DNA from: Acidobacteriota bacterium | Lineage (GTDB): Bacteria > Acidobacteriota > Terriglobia > Terriglobales > Acidobacteriaceae | Reading direction: 5' to 3' | Assembly: GCA_021818105.1 (NCBI GenBank) | Contig: JAKAFB010000036.1 | Location: forward strand, 1-32,385 | DNA length: 32,385 nt | Shown here: positions 7,898 to 15,352 of the stretch, one piece after another | How positions within the stretch are numbered: the stretch's first letter is position 1 | Layout of the letters: each line of letters opens with the position of its first letter | The notes under the pieces: model-generated | What the model was told of the DNA's origin: nothing | Databases searched by the model: none | Seen by the model: the letters and a program-made list of their open reading frames with translations, nothing else | Position numbers and translations under genes: made by a program

Positions 7898-8649
7898 GCG
7901 CGCGACCGCAACCGCTCTCCCGTTTTCATCGCTGGCGCAGTAACGTCCTACAGGCCCCATTTTTCTTTCTGGCCACAGGCATCTTCGGCAGCCTCTCGCT
8001 GTTTGTTTCTTTGTTTGAGAAGCACGGCCGCCTGCAGCACCGTATTGCGCAGGCCTGGGCGCGCGTTTGCATCTTCATTTCAGGTTCGCGGCTTATTGTG
8101 CGTGGCGCGGAAAACCTTCGCAAGTACCCCGTCGCGGTGTATGCGGCCAACCACACTTCCTATATGGATACGCCGGTGGTCTTTGCGTCACTGCCCTTCC
8201 AGTTCCGCATCCTGGCCAAAAAGGAGCTCTGGCCCATCCCCTTCATCGGCTGGCACCTCAACCGCTCCGGCCAGATACCGATAGACGTCGAGAATCCGCG
8301 CGCCTCACTCTCCAGCCTCACAGCCGCGGCCAAAGCGCTGCGCGCCGGCATGCCTCTCTTCGTATTCCCCGAAGGCGGCCGCACACCAGACGGCACACTT
8401 CAGCCTTTTCTCAACGGAGCGGCCTACCTCGCGATACGTGCGCAGGTACCCCTGGTTCCAATCGCGCTGACCGGCGTCTATGACCTGCTGCCCATGCACA
8501 CCCACCACTTCTACCCCAGCCAGCTCACTCTTACCGTCGGAGAGCCCATCCCGACAACCGGCCGCACCCTCCGCCAGGCCGACGAGCTTACCCAACAACT
8601 CCGCTCCGCTATTGAAGCCCTGCAGAAGAGCCTGCCGGTCAGCGGTTAA
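7894..8649 (+). CDS. plsC: 1-acyl-sn-glycerol-3-phosphate acyltransferase
   Basis: A 251-residue membrane-associated acyltransferase that converts lysophosphatidic acid to phosphatidic acid in phospholipid synthesis. The catalytic HX4D motif is present as NHTSYMD (His87, Asp92). The glycerol-phosphate binding motif is FPEGGRTPDG at about residues 158-167, and a VPLVPIAL block follows. A hydrophobic N-terminal segment (about residues 18-42) would anchor it to the inner membrane. The start codon overlaps the folC stop by four bases. The 3' side has no obvious terminator: the following 115 bp are AT-rich and lead into the next gene's promoter. Family membership is clear. Preference for lysophosphatidate over another lyso-lipid is inferred. 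Confidence 0.92.
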   Translation: MSARPQPLSRFHRWRSNVLQAPFFFLATGIFGSLSLFVSLFEKHGRLQHRIAQAWARVCIFISGSRLIVRGAENLRKYPVAVYAANHTSYMDTPVVFASLPFQFRILAKKELWPIPFIGWHLNRSGQIPIDVENPRASLSSLTAAAKALRAGMPLFVFPEGGRTPDGTLQPFLNGAAYLAIRAQVPLVPIALTGVYDLLPMHTHHFYPSQLTLTVGEPIPTTGRTLRQADELTQQLRSAIEALQKSLPVSG

Positions 8650-8712
8650 GCAGAGAAGCTATCTTTGATGGATTGCTGTAGGGATATATGTTAACTAAAT
8701 AGTAAATATGGA

Positions 8713-8737
8713 TCTTGCCAAACACTCTTGCCAAACA
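8713..8737 (+). repeat. Tandem direct repeat over the -35 region
   Basis: TCTTGCCAAACA occurs twice in perfect form, at 8713-8724 and 8726-8737, with a 13-base period. The second copy contains the -35 hexamer TTGCCA of the following promoter. The placement is typical of an operator or activator site. Confidence 0.55.
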
Positions 8738-8755
8738 GAGGTTTAGCCGTACACT
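8728..8755 (+). promoter_or_regulatory. Sigma-70-type promoter of the amidotransferase-like gene
   Basis: TTGCCA (8728-8733), 16-base spacer, TACACT (8750-8755). The -10 box ends nine bases before ATG 8765, and no ribosome site lies between. The transcript is therefore probably leaderless or nearly so. Confidence 0.6.
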
Positions 8756-8764
8756 GTTCTATCC

Positions 8765-9544
8765 ATGAGTGTGCGCATCGCCATACCCGAGCCTACCAGC
8801 AGCGACACCGAGTACAACCAGCGTTCACTGCCGCCTTATCTCACAGCCCTCCAAGCCGCCGGGGCCACGCCCATCGTCATCCCGCTCCATGAGCGCCAGG
8901 ACCGCGTTGCCAAGCTGCTTGAAAATGTGCAGGGCGTGCTGCTGCCCGGCAGCCGCTATGATGTTGACCCGCAAAGATTTGGCGAAAGTCGCATTCCTGA
9001 GTGTGGGCCGGCTGATCCGGACCGTAACGCTGTGGATGAGCTTTTGCTACAGGACGCCTTCAATCTCCACAAGCCAATCCTAGGCATCTGCCACGGCACG
9101 CAGACCCTCAACGTCTGGTGCAATGGTTCTCTCATTCAGGATCTCAAGACCGATCCCGCGCTCCTCGCTGAGGGCAAGACCGTGGTCAACCATAGCCCCG
9201 GGCGCGAAGTGGTGAATGCACATCCTGTGCAGATCATCGCTGGAACGCGCCTGGCAGCGCTTGTGCCCGCCGATGAGTTCGCCGGCCCGCACGTCAATTC
9301 CAGCCACCACCAGGCCATTCGCCGCGTAGGAGACAACCTGAGAGTCGCCGCTATTTCCCCTGCCGACGGAGTGGTTGAGGCGGTCGAGCTGAATTCGCAG
9401 GAGCATTTTGTGCTTGCGGTCCAATGGCACCCCGAGAGGACTTATATGGTGAGCGGGTTTTCGCGCGCCATCTTCGCAGCCTTCGTTCAAGCTGCAGTGG
9501 CATGGCGTCCCCGCCGCGTTGAAGAGTCGGTTGCGGCAGAATGA
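8765..9544 (+). CDS. Class I glutamine amidotransferase-like hydrolase (peptidase C26, PuuD-like)
   Basis: A 259-residue protein of the gamma-glutamyl hydrolase / PuuD family, which hydrolyses gamma-glutamyl amide bonds such as gamma-glutamyl-GABA. The catalytic triad is visible: Cys109 in the nucleophile elbow GICHGTQ, and His222 and Glu224 in VQWHPE. The elbow has His where GICRG is more usual. The oxyanion region LLPGSRYDVDP and the HSSHHQAI-type segment (NSSHHQAIRR) are also typical. No polyamine genes are nearby, so the substrate is unknown. With folC just upstream, a folate gamma-glutamyl hydrolase role is conceivable but is only inference. The gene is preceded by a good promoter with a tandem repeat. 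Its stop overlaps the rsmG start (ATGA 9541-9544), so it heads the rsmG transcript. Confidence 0.88.
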   Translation: MSVRIAIPEPTSSDTEYNQRSLPPYLTALQAAGATPIVIPLHERQDRVAKLLENVQGVLLPGSRYDVDPQRFGESRIPECGPADPDRNAVDELLLQDAFNLHKPILGICHGTQTLNVWCNGSLIQDLKTDPALLAEGKTVVNHSPGREVVNAHPVQIIAGTRLAALVPADEFAGPHVNSSHHQAIRRVGDNLRVAAISPADGVVEAVELNSQEHFVLAVQWHPERTYMVSGFSRAIFAAFVQAAVAWRPRRVEESVAAE

Positions 9545-10188
9545 GAGGTATGCCAGATCCATCCGACTCTGTCGGTTCCAGGCTGAATGAATTGCTGGCG
9601 GAGGCACGCCAGCCAGCTTTAAGCGATGAGCAGACAATGGCCTTCGAGGCATACCTGGCATTGCTTCTGCGCTGGAACGCCCGCATGAACCTCACCGCCA
9701 TTCGCGACGAAGGCGGGATACTTGCGCGGCATTTTGTGGAATCCATCGCCTGTGCGCGTGCGATTCCGCCTGGTGTTGGTACGTTGTTGGACTTTGGATC
9801 GGGTGCGGGCTTCCCGGGTATTCCAATAGCGATTTGCCGGCCGGAGATTGCCGTGACACTGGCGGAATCTCAGGGTAAGAAGGCTGCCTTTCTGCGCGAG
9901 GCAGTGAGATCACTGGGGCTGAAGGCGCGGGTACATTCCGGAAGGGCGGAGCTGCTGGCGATGCAGTTTGATTGCGTCTTACTGCGATCCGTGGACCGGA
10001 TGGAGGCGGCCGTCAGGGCGGCGGCGGGGCTGGTAGCTCCCTCCGGCTGGCTGGCACCAATGACGACGCGCGGGGAGTTGGATTCGGTGAAGGCGGCTGC
10101 AAGGGGGGAGGGGTGGATTTGGCAAGATCCAGTATCGCTGCCCAGGGGACGGGACCGGGTCCTTGTGCTGGGGAAGAGGACGAAATAG
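9541..10188 (+). CDS. rsmG: 16S rRNA (guanine527-N7)-methyltransferase RsmG (GidB)
   Basis: A 215-residue Rossmann-fold methyltransferase that uses SAM to methylate N7 of G527 in 16S rRNA. Loss of this enzyme in other bacteria gives low-level streptomycin resistance. The family signature RWNARMNLTAIRD lies at about residues 44-56. The SAM-binding glycine loop LLDFGSGAGFPGIPIA is at about 82-97. The acidic/SAM block LAESQGKKAAFLREA follows, and then FDCVLLRSVD. The N-terminus could start at Met1 or Met4. The ATG overlaps the upstream gene's stop. Downstream lie two parS sites and parA-parB, the arrangement found near the replication origin in many bacteria. Confidence 0.95.
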   Translation: MRGMPDPSDSVGSRLNELLAEARQPALSDEQTMAFEAYLALLLRWNARMNLTAIRDEGGILARHFVESIACARAIPPGVGTLLDFGSGAGFPGIPIAICRPEIAVTLAESQGKKAAFLREAVRSLGLKARVHSGRAELLAMQFDCVLLRSVDRMEAAVRAAAGLVAPSGWLAPMTTRGELDSVKAAARGEGWIWQDPVSLPRGRDRVLVLGKRTK

Positions 10189-10200
10189 CCGCACCGATAG

Positions 10201-10218
10201 ATGTTCCACGTGGAACAT
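10201..10218. promoter_or_regulatory. parS centromere site 1
   Basis: ATGTTCCACGTGGAACAT is a perfect 18-bp palindrome that contains the parS consensus core TGTTNCACGTGNAACA, the ParB nucleation site. It starts 13 bases after the rsmG stop. The sequence-to-function link is from the conserved parS consensus. ParB is encoded about 1.2 kb downstream. Confidence 0.93.
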
Positions 10219-10293
10219 TGAAGAGTATCCATCAGGCTTGTGTGTGTTCCGAATGGAGCGCCCAAACTTCTCTGTGACCCCGTTTACAGGGGC

Positions 10294-10311
10294 ATGTTCC
10301 ACGTGGAACAT
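10294..10311. promoter_or_regulatory. parS centromere site 2
   Basis: An exact second copy of the 18-bp palindrome ATGTTCCACGTGGAACAT, 93 bp centre to centre from site 1 and still in the rsmG-parA gap. Confidence 0.93.
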
Positions 10312-10529
10312 ACCCAATTCTGATGGCGAAACAGTAAAAGTTTTCCACCGCGATGCCTCAGTTGGCCTACTTTGCGACTGAAGACGGATCATATCTTCAA
10401 ACTATTGCCCATCAGGAGCTTGCCGAATTGAACGCCTGAGCCTCAAAACACGCTTTCCACAGGTTTGGTTAGTTCTCCACAGGTGCTTTTTCTGCACGTG
10501 GAGTCCCTCTGCCTTTAGTCTGTTTTGCC

Positions 10530-11375
10530 ATGGGCAATATTCTGGGCGTTGTGAACCAAAAGGGCGGTGTGGGCAAAACTACCACTGCCATTAACCTGTC
10601 TGCGTGCCTGGCCCTTGAGGGCCTCAAGGTCCTATTGGTGGATTGCGATCCGCAGGCCAACGCCTCCTCTGGACTGGGACTGCAGCGCGATGACAGCCGC
10701 CACTCCATTTATGACGTGTTGGTGGGTAACGCCCCGGCAGAACAAGTAATTTTGCCCACGGCGATCGATACGCTTTGGGTACTTCCCAGCTCCAAGAACC
10801 TGACTGGTGCCAATGTGGAGCTGGCGACGGTGGAGGATCGGGCCGTGCGCCTGAGGGATGCGCTCGAGCCAATTAAGTCAAAGTATGACCTGGTCGTGCT
10901 GGATTGCCCTCCGGCGCTGGACTTGCTAACCCTGAATGCACTTGTGGCTGCGGGATCGCTGATTGTGCCCATGCAGGCCGAGTATTTTGCTCTGGAAGGC
11001 GTTTCAGAGCTGATTTCGACACTGGAGCGGGTGCGCGATTCCCTAAACCCTGAGATTCAGATTGAAGGCGTATTGCTGACGATGTACGACGACCGGACAA
11101 ACCTTGCGCAGCAGGTGACAGAAACACTGCGCGAGCACTTCAAGGAAAAACTCTTCCACACGGTCATCCCGCGAAATATTCGGTTGGCAGAAGCGCCAAG
11201 CCACGGAAGGCCGGTGGCACTGTATGATGCCCGGTCACGGGGTACCGAGGCCTATTTTGAGCTGGCAGGGGAGTTTATGGCCCGAAACCACATCGAGAGC
11301 CCGCGGGCAGCGGCACGGAAGTCTGCCGTGCGTGAGCGGCCCAAAACCGAGGTGCGCTTTTGGCCGTATCACTAG
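10530..11375 (+). CDS. parA: Chromosome partitioning ATPase ParA (Soj)
   Basis: A 281-residue P-loop ATPase of the MinD/ParA family. It forms a nucleotide-dependent DNA-bound gradient that moves ParB-parS complexes during chromosome segregation. The deviant Walker A motif KGGVGKTT is at residues 11-18, Walker A' is [16 protein letters not shown], and Walker B is [13 protein letters not shown]. The C-terminal region [17 protein letters not shown] is the standard Soj-type segment. The short N-terminus, with no HTH, fits the chromosomal rather than the plasmid type Ia class. The C-terminal 25 residues are basic and poorly conserved. No good ribosome site precedes the ATG. parB follows 60 bp later and parS lies directly upstream, so a complete parABS system is present. 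Confidence 0.96.
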   Translation: MGNILGVVNQKGGVGKTTTAINLSACLALEGLKVLLVDCDPQANASSGLGLQRDDSRHSIYDVLVGNAPAEQVILPTAIDTLWVLPSSKNLTGANVELATVEDRAVRLRDALEPIKSKYDLVVLDCPPALDLLTLNALVAAGSLIVPMQAEYFALEGVSELISTLERVRDSLNPEIQIEGVLLTMYDDRTNLAQQVTETLREHFKEKLFHTVIPRNIRLAEAPSHGRPVALYDARSRGTEAYFELAGEFMARNHIESPRAAARKSAVRERPKTEVRFWPYH

Positions 11376-11435
11376 CTCGTGATTGCGGCACATTTCCGGA
11401 GAACCGGCCCGCGAGGCGGGCCTGAGGATGTTGAG

Positions 11436-12335
11436 ATGACGATTGCTGCAAGTGACACAAAACGCCGCGCTCTGGGCAAGGGACTTGACTCATTGCTGCC
11501 GCGTGTACAGGCCTCGGCTACCGGCCCGTCCGTGGACAACGAGGGGGGCAGGCCGCGTGAAATTCCACTTGAAATGGTAGACCGCAACCCGTACCAGACG
11601 CGTATCCTCATGGACGAGGAGCAGCTTGCTGAGTTGGCGGCGTCGATTGCGGCGAATGGAGTGGTGCAGCCTATTCTGGTGCGGCCGCTGGCTGGAGGGC
11701 GCTTCCAACTGATTGCAGGTGAGCGGCGCTGGCGCGCCTCAGAGATCGCGGGCAAGAAATCGATTCCAGCGATCCTGCGGCAGGTCTCGGACGAGCAGGC
11801 GATGGAGATCACCATTGTTGAGAACCTGCAGCGCGCAGACCTGAACCCGATGGAGCAAGCGCGGGCCTTTGAGCGGCTGGCACGCGAGTTCAACATGACG
11901 CAGGAGCAGATGGCGCAGCGCACGGGCAAGGACCGAGCGACTGTCACTAACTTTATGCGTTTGTTGAAGTTGCCAGAGGGTGTACAGCGACGCGTAGAGG
12001 TGGGTGAACTGAGTCTTGGGCATGCCAAAGCACTGTTGGCGATGAATCATCATCCGGATATAGAAAAGGCTGCTGCGCGGGTGGTCGCGCTTTCGCTTTC
12101 TGTTCGCCAGACGGAAAGCTATGTGCAGGGGGTTCTCTTTCCGGAGAAGAATAAGAAGGAGCCCAAGGCGGAGCCGCCGGTGGATCCGAATGTGAAGGAC
12201 GCCGAGGAGCGTCTGCAGCGGACGCTGGGGCTGAAGGTGCGCATCGAAGACAAGAATGGCCGGGGCAAGGTGATTATTGAATACGCGCGTCTGGAGGACT
12301 TCGACACGCTGATGGAGCAGCTTGCGGGCAAGTAG
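11436..12335 (+). CDS. parB: Chromosome partitioning protein ParB (Spo0J)
   Basis: A 299-residue parS-binding CTPase that spreads from parS and stimulates ParA. Domain order: an N-terminal ParA-contact peptide (ALGKGLDSLLPR, about residues 11-22); the ParB/Srx N-domain with IPLEMVDRNPYQTR and the CTP-binding motif GERRWRA (about 95-101); the HTH region MTQEQMAQRTGKDRATVTNF; a linker rich in Lys/Glu/Pro; and the C-terminal dimerisation domain (EERLQRTLGLKVRI to the end). I chose ATG 11436 because GAGG stands eight bases before it and the ParA-contact peptide then lies near the N-terminus. A GTG at 11379, just after the parA stop, is a less likely in-frame start. The gene ends 26 bp from the convergent DUF1772 gene. 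Confidence 0.96.
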   Translation: MTIAASDTKRRALGKGLDSLLPRVQASATGPSVDNEGGRPREIPLEMVDRNPYQTRILMDEEQLAELAASIAANGVVQPILVRPLAGGRFQLIAGERRWRASEIAGKKSIPAILRQVSDEQAMEITIVENLQRADLNPMEQARAFERLAREFNMTQEQMAQRTGKDRATVTNFMRLLKLPEGVQRRVEVGELSLGHAKALLAMNHHPDIEKAAARVVALSLSVRQTESYVQGVLFPEKNKKEPKAEPPVDPNVKDAEERLQRTLGLKVRIEDKNGRGKVIIEYARLEDFDTLMEQLAGK

Positions 12336-12361
12336 GGCCGCAGGGGGGGCGTGTGTCCGGG

Positions 12362-12823
12362 CTACTGCAAGGGGGATCGGAAGAGCGCGGCGGCGAGCAG
12401 CAACAGGAATGCCCCGAGAACGGTGACGACTCGGATGCGGTGCCAGAACCACCAGCGGTCGCAGAAGGCTGTCCAGTTGGCGGGCGGGGCGGCAGGATTC
12501 CAGGCGATGACGACGGCATTGATGGGCTGATTGCCGAGGCGGGTAATCAAAGCGGACACCACGAAACCGGCAAGAGCGCCGATGAGCAGAAGGCGCGTGA
12601 GCTGGGCATGCTCAAGCGCGATGGTGATGAGCGTGAGCACGATGACGACTGCTCCCATGAGTGGCAGCAGCACATTGAGCTTGCGGATGGCCTGCTGCTG
12701 GAGGACGACATACTGGGACGCCTCAAGGCCGGCGGGATTGAGAACGAGCCACACGGTAAAGGCACTGCCGGCGAGCAGCGCTGCAAGCAGAAGATTGGCA
12801 AAATCCACGAGGCAGGGAAGCAT
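12362..12823 (-). CDS. DUF1772 / anthrone oxygenase-like membrane protein
   Basis: A 153-residue integral membrane protein with four hydrophobic segments (about residues 5-25, 52-72, 78-98 and 132-150). The pattern LNPAGLEASQYVVLQQQ near residue 28, and NPAAPPANWTAFCDRWWFWHRIR in the second half, match the DUF1772 (anthrone-oxygenase-like) family, which is common in bacteria but of unproven function. The start is strongly supported: GGAGGAG lies six bases before ATG 12821-12823. It converges on parB with 26 bp between stops and has no obvious operon partner. Annotation as an oxygenase would be over-reading. I am confident only of the family and the membrane location. Confidence 0.75.
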   Translation of the reverse strand: MLPCLVDFANLLLAALLAGSAFTVWLVLNPAGLEASQYVVLQQQAIRKLNVLLPLMGAVVIVLTLITIALEHAQLTRLLLIGALAGFVVSALITRLGNQPINAVVIAWNPAAPPANWTAFCDRWWFWHRIRVVTVLGAFLLLLAAALFRSPLQ

Positions 12824-13004
12824 GCCTGTCTCCTCCTATGGCGAAGCATGAACCTGCGCCCGCGGTACGGATGGGGGGATGGCAAGTTCAATGCGTTGTT
12901 GAAGTAGGAGCGCAGTCTAGCACCCAGGAATCCATGCTCACAACAGAAAAGCTTAGACGCTGGCCCGGCGTAGACCGCGCGCGAAGGTACGGGCGGAAGA
13001 AGAG

Positions 13005-13013
13005 TGCTATACT
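13005..13013 (+). promoter_or_regulatory. Extended -10 promoter of the GNAT gene
   Basis: TGCTATACT is an extended -10 element (TG, one base, TATACT) ending 48 bases before ATG 13062. A purine-rich ribosome site (AAAGAAAGGCGG) lies between. No clear -35 box is present. Confidence 0.5.
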
Positions 13014-13061
13014 CGCGGGCACCAGAGCACTCCACAATCCAAAAGAAAGGCGGCTTCCCCC

Positions 13062-13937
13062 ATGTCTTTCACTACGGACACTGAGATTGTTCTTCGCATG
13101 GCCACGCCGGAAGACAGCCAGGCATGCGGCGCGATCTGCTACAAGGCATTTTCCACCCTGAACACAGCGCATGGTTTCCCTTGTGACTTTCCGCATGCCG
13201 AGGCGGCAGTGGGGATGCTTTCCACGCTTTTCGCAAGCCCGCACTTTCATTGCGTAGTGGCGGAAGTGGGAGGCCGGGTGGTGGGAAGTAACTGCCTGGA
13301 TGAGCGTTCGGCGATTAGCGGAGTGGGGCCGATTACGGTGGACCCGGAGGTTCAGAATGCCGGCGTAGGCCGCAGGCTGATGCGTGCAGTGATGGAGCGC
13401 GCGGAGGCGCAGGGAGCACCTGGGGTGAGGCTGGTGCAGGCGGCGTTTCATAATCGGTCATTGTCGCTGTACACGCTGCTGGGCTTCGATCCTCGAGAGC
13501 CGCTGAGTTGCGTGCAGGGTAGAACGCGTGACAGGAGCGTGCCGGGATGCACAGTGCGGGCCGCGCAGCATCGGGATGTGGAAGCGTGCAATGCGGTTTC
13601 GCAACGGGTGCATGGGTTTGAGCGCAGGCAGGAGCTAACGGAGGGTATCGATCAGGGGACTGCTCTAGTGGTGGAGCACGAAGGCCGGGTGACAGGGTAT
13701 GCGTCGCACCTGTCATTTTTCGGCCATGCCGTGGCAGAGACGACCCGCGACATGCAGGCGCTGATTGCGTCAGCAGATTCGTTTGCGGGACCGGGGATTC
13801 TGGTGCCTACGCGCAACCACGAGCTGCTGCGCTGGTGCCTGGCGAATGGGCTTCGCGTGGTGCAGCCGATGACGCTGATGAGTATGGGTTTTTATCAGGA
13901 GCCGATGGGCGCCTGGCTGCCTTCAGTGACCTTTTGA
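13062..13937 (+). CDS. GNAT family N-acetyltransferase with two GNAT-like halves
   Basis: A 291-residue protein. The N-terminal half is a standard GNAT domain: IVLRMATPEDSQACGAIC at the start, and the acetyl-CoA loop QNAGVGRRLMRAVMERA at about residues 107-123 after the strand VGPITVDPE. The loop conforms to the Q/R-x-x-G-x-G/A pattern. YTLLGFDPRE closes the domain. The second half (about 165-291) begins again with TVRAAQHRDVEACNAV and continues with TALVVEHEGRVTGYAS, a degenerate second GNAT-like domain that lacks a clear acetyl-CoA loop. Such tandem proteins usually use one domain for catalysis. The acceptor substrate cannot be predicted. The gene ends two bases before the convergent PAP2 gene and has its own extended -10 promoter. 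Confidence 0.85.
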   Translation: MSFTTDTEIVLRMATPEDSQACGAICYKAFSTLNTAHGFPCDFPHAEAAVGMLSTLFASPHFHCVVAEVGGRVVGSNCLDERSAISGVGPITVDPEVQNAGVGRRLMRAVMERAEAQGAPGVRLVQAAFHNRSLSLYTLLGFDPREPLSCVQGRTRDRSVPGCTVRAAQHRDVEACNAVSQRVHGFERRQELTEGIDQGTALVVEHEGRVTGYASHLSFFGHAVAETTRDMQALIASADSFAGPGILVPTRNHELLRWCLANGLRVVQPMTLMSMGFYQEPMGAWLPSVTF

Positions 13938-13939
13938 AA

Positions 13940-14785
13940 TCACTGCACGCTGAACCGGCCCGAGTAGGAGTGACTGTGGCGGCGAAAGACGTAGCGGCCG
14001 ATCATCCAGCCGACGGCGCTGCCGACGAGGACATCCGAGGGGAAATGCGCCCGGCCGACGACGCGGGCTACGCTCACGCCAGTGGCGAAACCGTAGGCGG
14101 TGAGCTTGGTGAGGGTGCCGTTGTACTCGGATGCGATGACGGAGGCCGAAGACCAGGCAACGACGGTGTGGTTGGAGGGGAAGGAAGAGTCAAAGCCGAC
14201 GCTGGTCTGGAAGAAGCGGCCACGGGCATCGTTCAGAGGGGGGCGTTCGCGCAGAGAGACGAGCTTGATGACCTCGCTGACGGCGAGGCTGTCGGCAACG
14301 GCCTCGGCAGCAAGGATTCCGGTCTCCTCGGCATGGTTGTTATGGCGCAGATGGCCGACGCCGAACATGAGGGCAGGAGTGGCGACGAATCCGCCAACCA
14401 GTGCGTTGGCGGCGGTGCTTGCGTGGTCGTTGAGAGACTTGTCCTGAAAGTGGGAGGACATCACCTCGTGGTCGGTGGTAATGACGACCGTGGTAGCGAG
14501 CACGAGGGCGGCAGGGCCGATGGCGTTGGACTCGTTCAGTCGTGCTGGGCTGGTCCAGATGGCGGCCTGATCGTGGAGCAGATTGCGGGGCAGGTCGCGG
14601 ACAGAGATTGTTTCTGTGGCGAGCTGCTGGACTTCGGGAGCATCAGGGGGATCGTTAGGCAGCGCGGCTGGGGAAGAGGATCTGGGGCCAGACTGAGCAT
14701 AAGCCGCAAGACCGCCGCAGAGCAGAGCGGCAGAGCAGAGGATCGCGAGGCGGCAGGAGCGACGGGAGCGGGCACTGGCGGTCAT
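13940..14785 (-). CDS. Exported PAP2-family phosphatase
   Basis: A 281-residue protein with a signal peptide (hydrophobic residues about 12-29, ending AYAQ) and a C-terminal PAP2 acid-phosphatase domain. The three family motifs are present: K174 to R181-P182 in KLVSLRERP; PSNH (203-206) with the catalytic His206; and R241 to H247 to D251 in ARVVGRAHFPSD. Members dephosphorylate lipid phosphates such as undecaprenyl pyrophosphate or phosphatidic acid, or act as soluble periplasmic acid phosphatases. The N-terminal 90 residues show no recognised domain. The gene is 42 bp downstream of the gamma-carbonic-anhydrase-like gene on the same strand, so the two are probably co-transcribed. GGGAGG is present in the gap, 14 bases from the ATG, which is a longer spacing than usual. 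Confidence 0.88.
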   Translation of the reverse strand: MTASARSRRSCRLAILCSAALLCGGLAAYAQSGPRSSSPAALPNDPPDAPEVQQLATETISVRDLPRNLLHDQAAIWTSPARLNESNAIGPAALVLATTVVITTDHEVMSSHFQDKSLNDHASTAANALVGGFVATPALMFGVGHLRHNNHAEETGILAAEAVADSLAVSEVIKLVSLRERPPLNDARGRFFQTSVGFDSSFPSNHTVVAWSSASVIASEYNGTLTKLTAYGFATGVSVARVVGRAHFPSDVLVGSAVGWMIGRYVFRRHSHSYSGRFSVQ

Positions 14786-14827
14786 GGGTGTGGCAAGGAC
14801 CTCCCTGAGGATGGGTGAGGATGTGGG

Positions 14828-15352
14828 CTATCTGTGCTGGCGTAACTCGGCGAGATAGATCTCGACATAATCGAGGTAATTCTGTGCGTACTCGAGGATG
14901 AGCTTGCGGTCGGCTTCACCGAGTTCGCGGCGCATTTTGGCGGGGACGCCTGCCCAGAGGGTGCGTGGGGGCACGATTGTGTTTTCAGGGACTACGGCGC
15001 CGGCGGCGATGATGGATCCCTCGCCGATGCGGGAATTGTTGAGGATGGTGACACCCATGCTGATGAGGACGGCGTCCTCGACCACGCAGCCGTGGACGGT
15101 GGCATTGTGGCCGATGGTGACCCAGTCCCCGACGATGACGGGGTAGAGGTTGCGCTGGCCGTGGAGTACGGAACAGTCCTGGACGTTGGAGTTTGCGCCG
15201 ACGCGGATGGAGTTGACGTCGCCGCGGAGGACGGCGTTCATCCAGACGGAGGAGCGCTCGCCGAGGGTGACATCCCCGAGGACCTGGGCGGAGAGGTCAA
15301 CGTAGCAACTGTCTGGAATGCGGGGTGACTGACCCTGGTAGCTGCGGATCAT
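14828..15352 (-). CDS. Gamma-carbonic-anhydrase-like hexapeptide-repeat protein
   Basis: A 174-residue left-handed beta-helix protein built of hexapeptide repeats (GDVTLGERSSVWMNAVLRGD and following), ending in a C-terminal helix. The metal histidines of the gamma-class carbonic anhydrase family are in place: His64 in SVLHGQ, and His82 and His87 in IGHNATVHGC. The NVQD motif at 56-59 is also typical. Relatives such as YrdA and PaaY bind metal, but many show little carbonic anhydrase activity, so catalysis is uncertain. The start has GAGG ten bases upstream. The PAP2 phosphatase gene follows closely. The 223-bp gap upstream is shared divergently with rpsU. Confidence 0.9.
   Translation of the reverse strand: MIRSYQGQSPRIPDSCYVDLSAQVLGDVTLGERSSVWMNAVLRGDVNSIRVGANSNVQDCSVLHGQRNLYPVIVGDWVTIGHNATVHGCVVEDAVLISMGVTILNNSRIGEGSIIAAGAVVPENTIVPPRTLWAGVPAKMRRELGEADRKLILEYAQNYLDYVEIYLAELRQHR

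Larger units (their letters stand above)
10189..10529. other. 341-bp rsmG-parA intergenic region: parS sites and DnaA-box-like motifs
   Basis: Besides the two parS palindromes, the gap holds three co-oriented DnaA-box-like 9-mers: TTTTCCACC (10341-10349), CTTTCCACA (10453-10461) and TTCTCCACA (10473-10481). The last is one mismatch from TTATCCACA. The latter two are each followed by GG and are 20 bp apart. No gene is visible. The parA promoter should also be here, but no strong -10/-35 pair stands out: TAGTCT at 10516-10521 is the nearest weak candidate. Confidence 0.5.

Noticed and set aside
6019..10529. A definite oriC call for either gene-free region
   Set aside because: No perfect TTATCCACA box and no clear AT-rich unwinding element were seen. 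The motifs are reported only as candidates.
13835..14818. A 327-codon plus-strand frame opposite the PAP2 phosphatase
   Set aside because: The composition is Gly/Asp/Ala-rich antisense text and the minus strand shows all PAP2 motifs.
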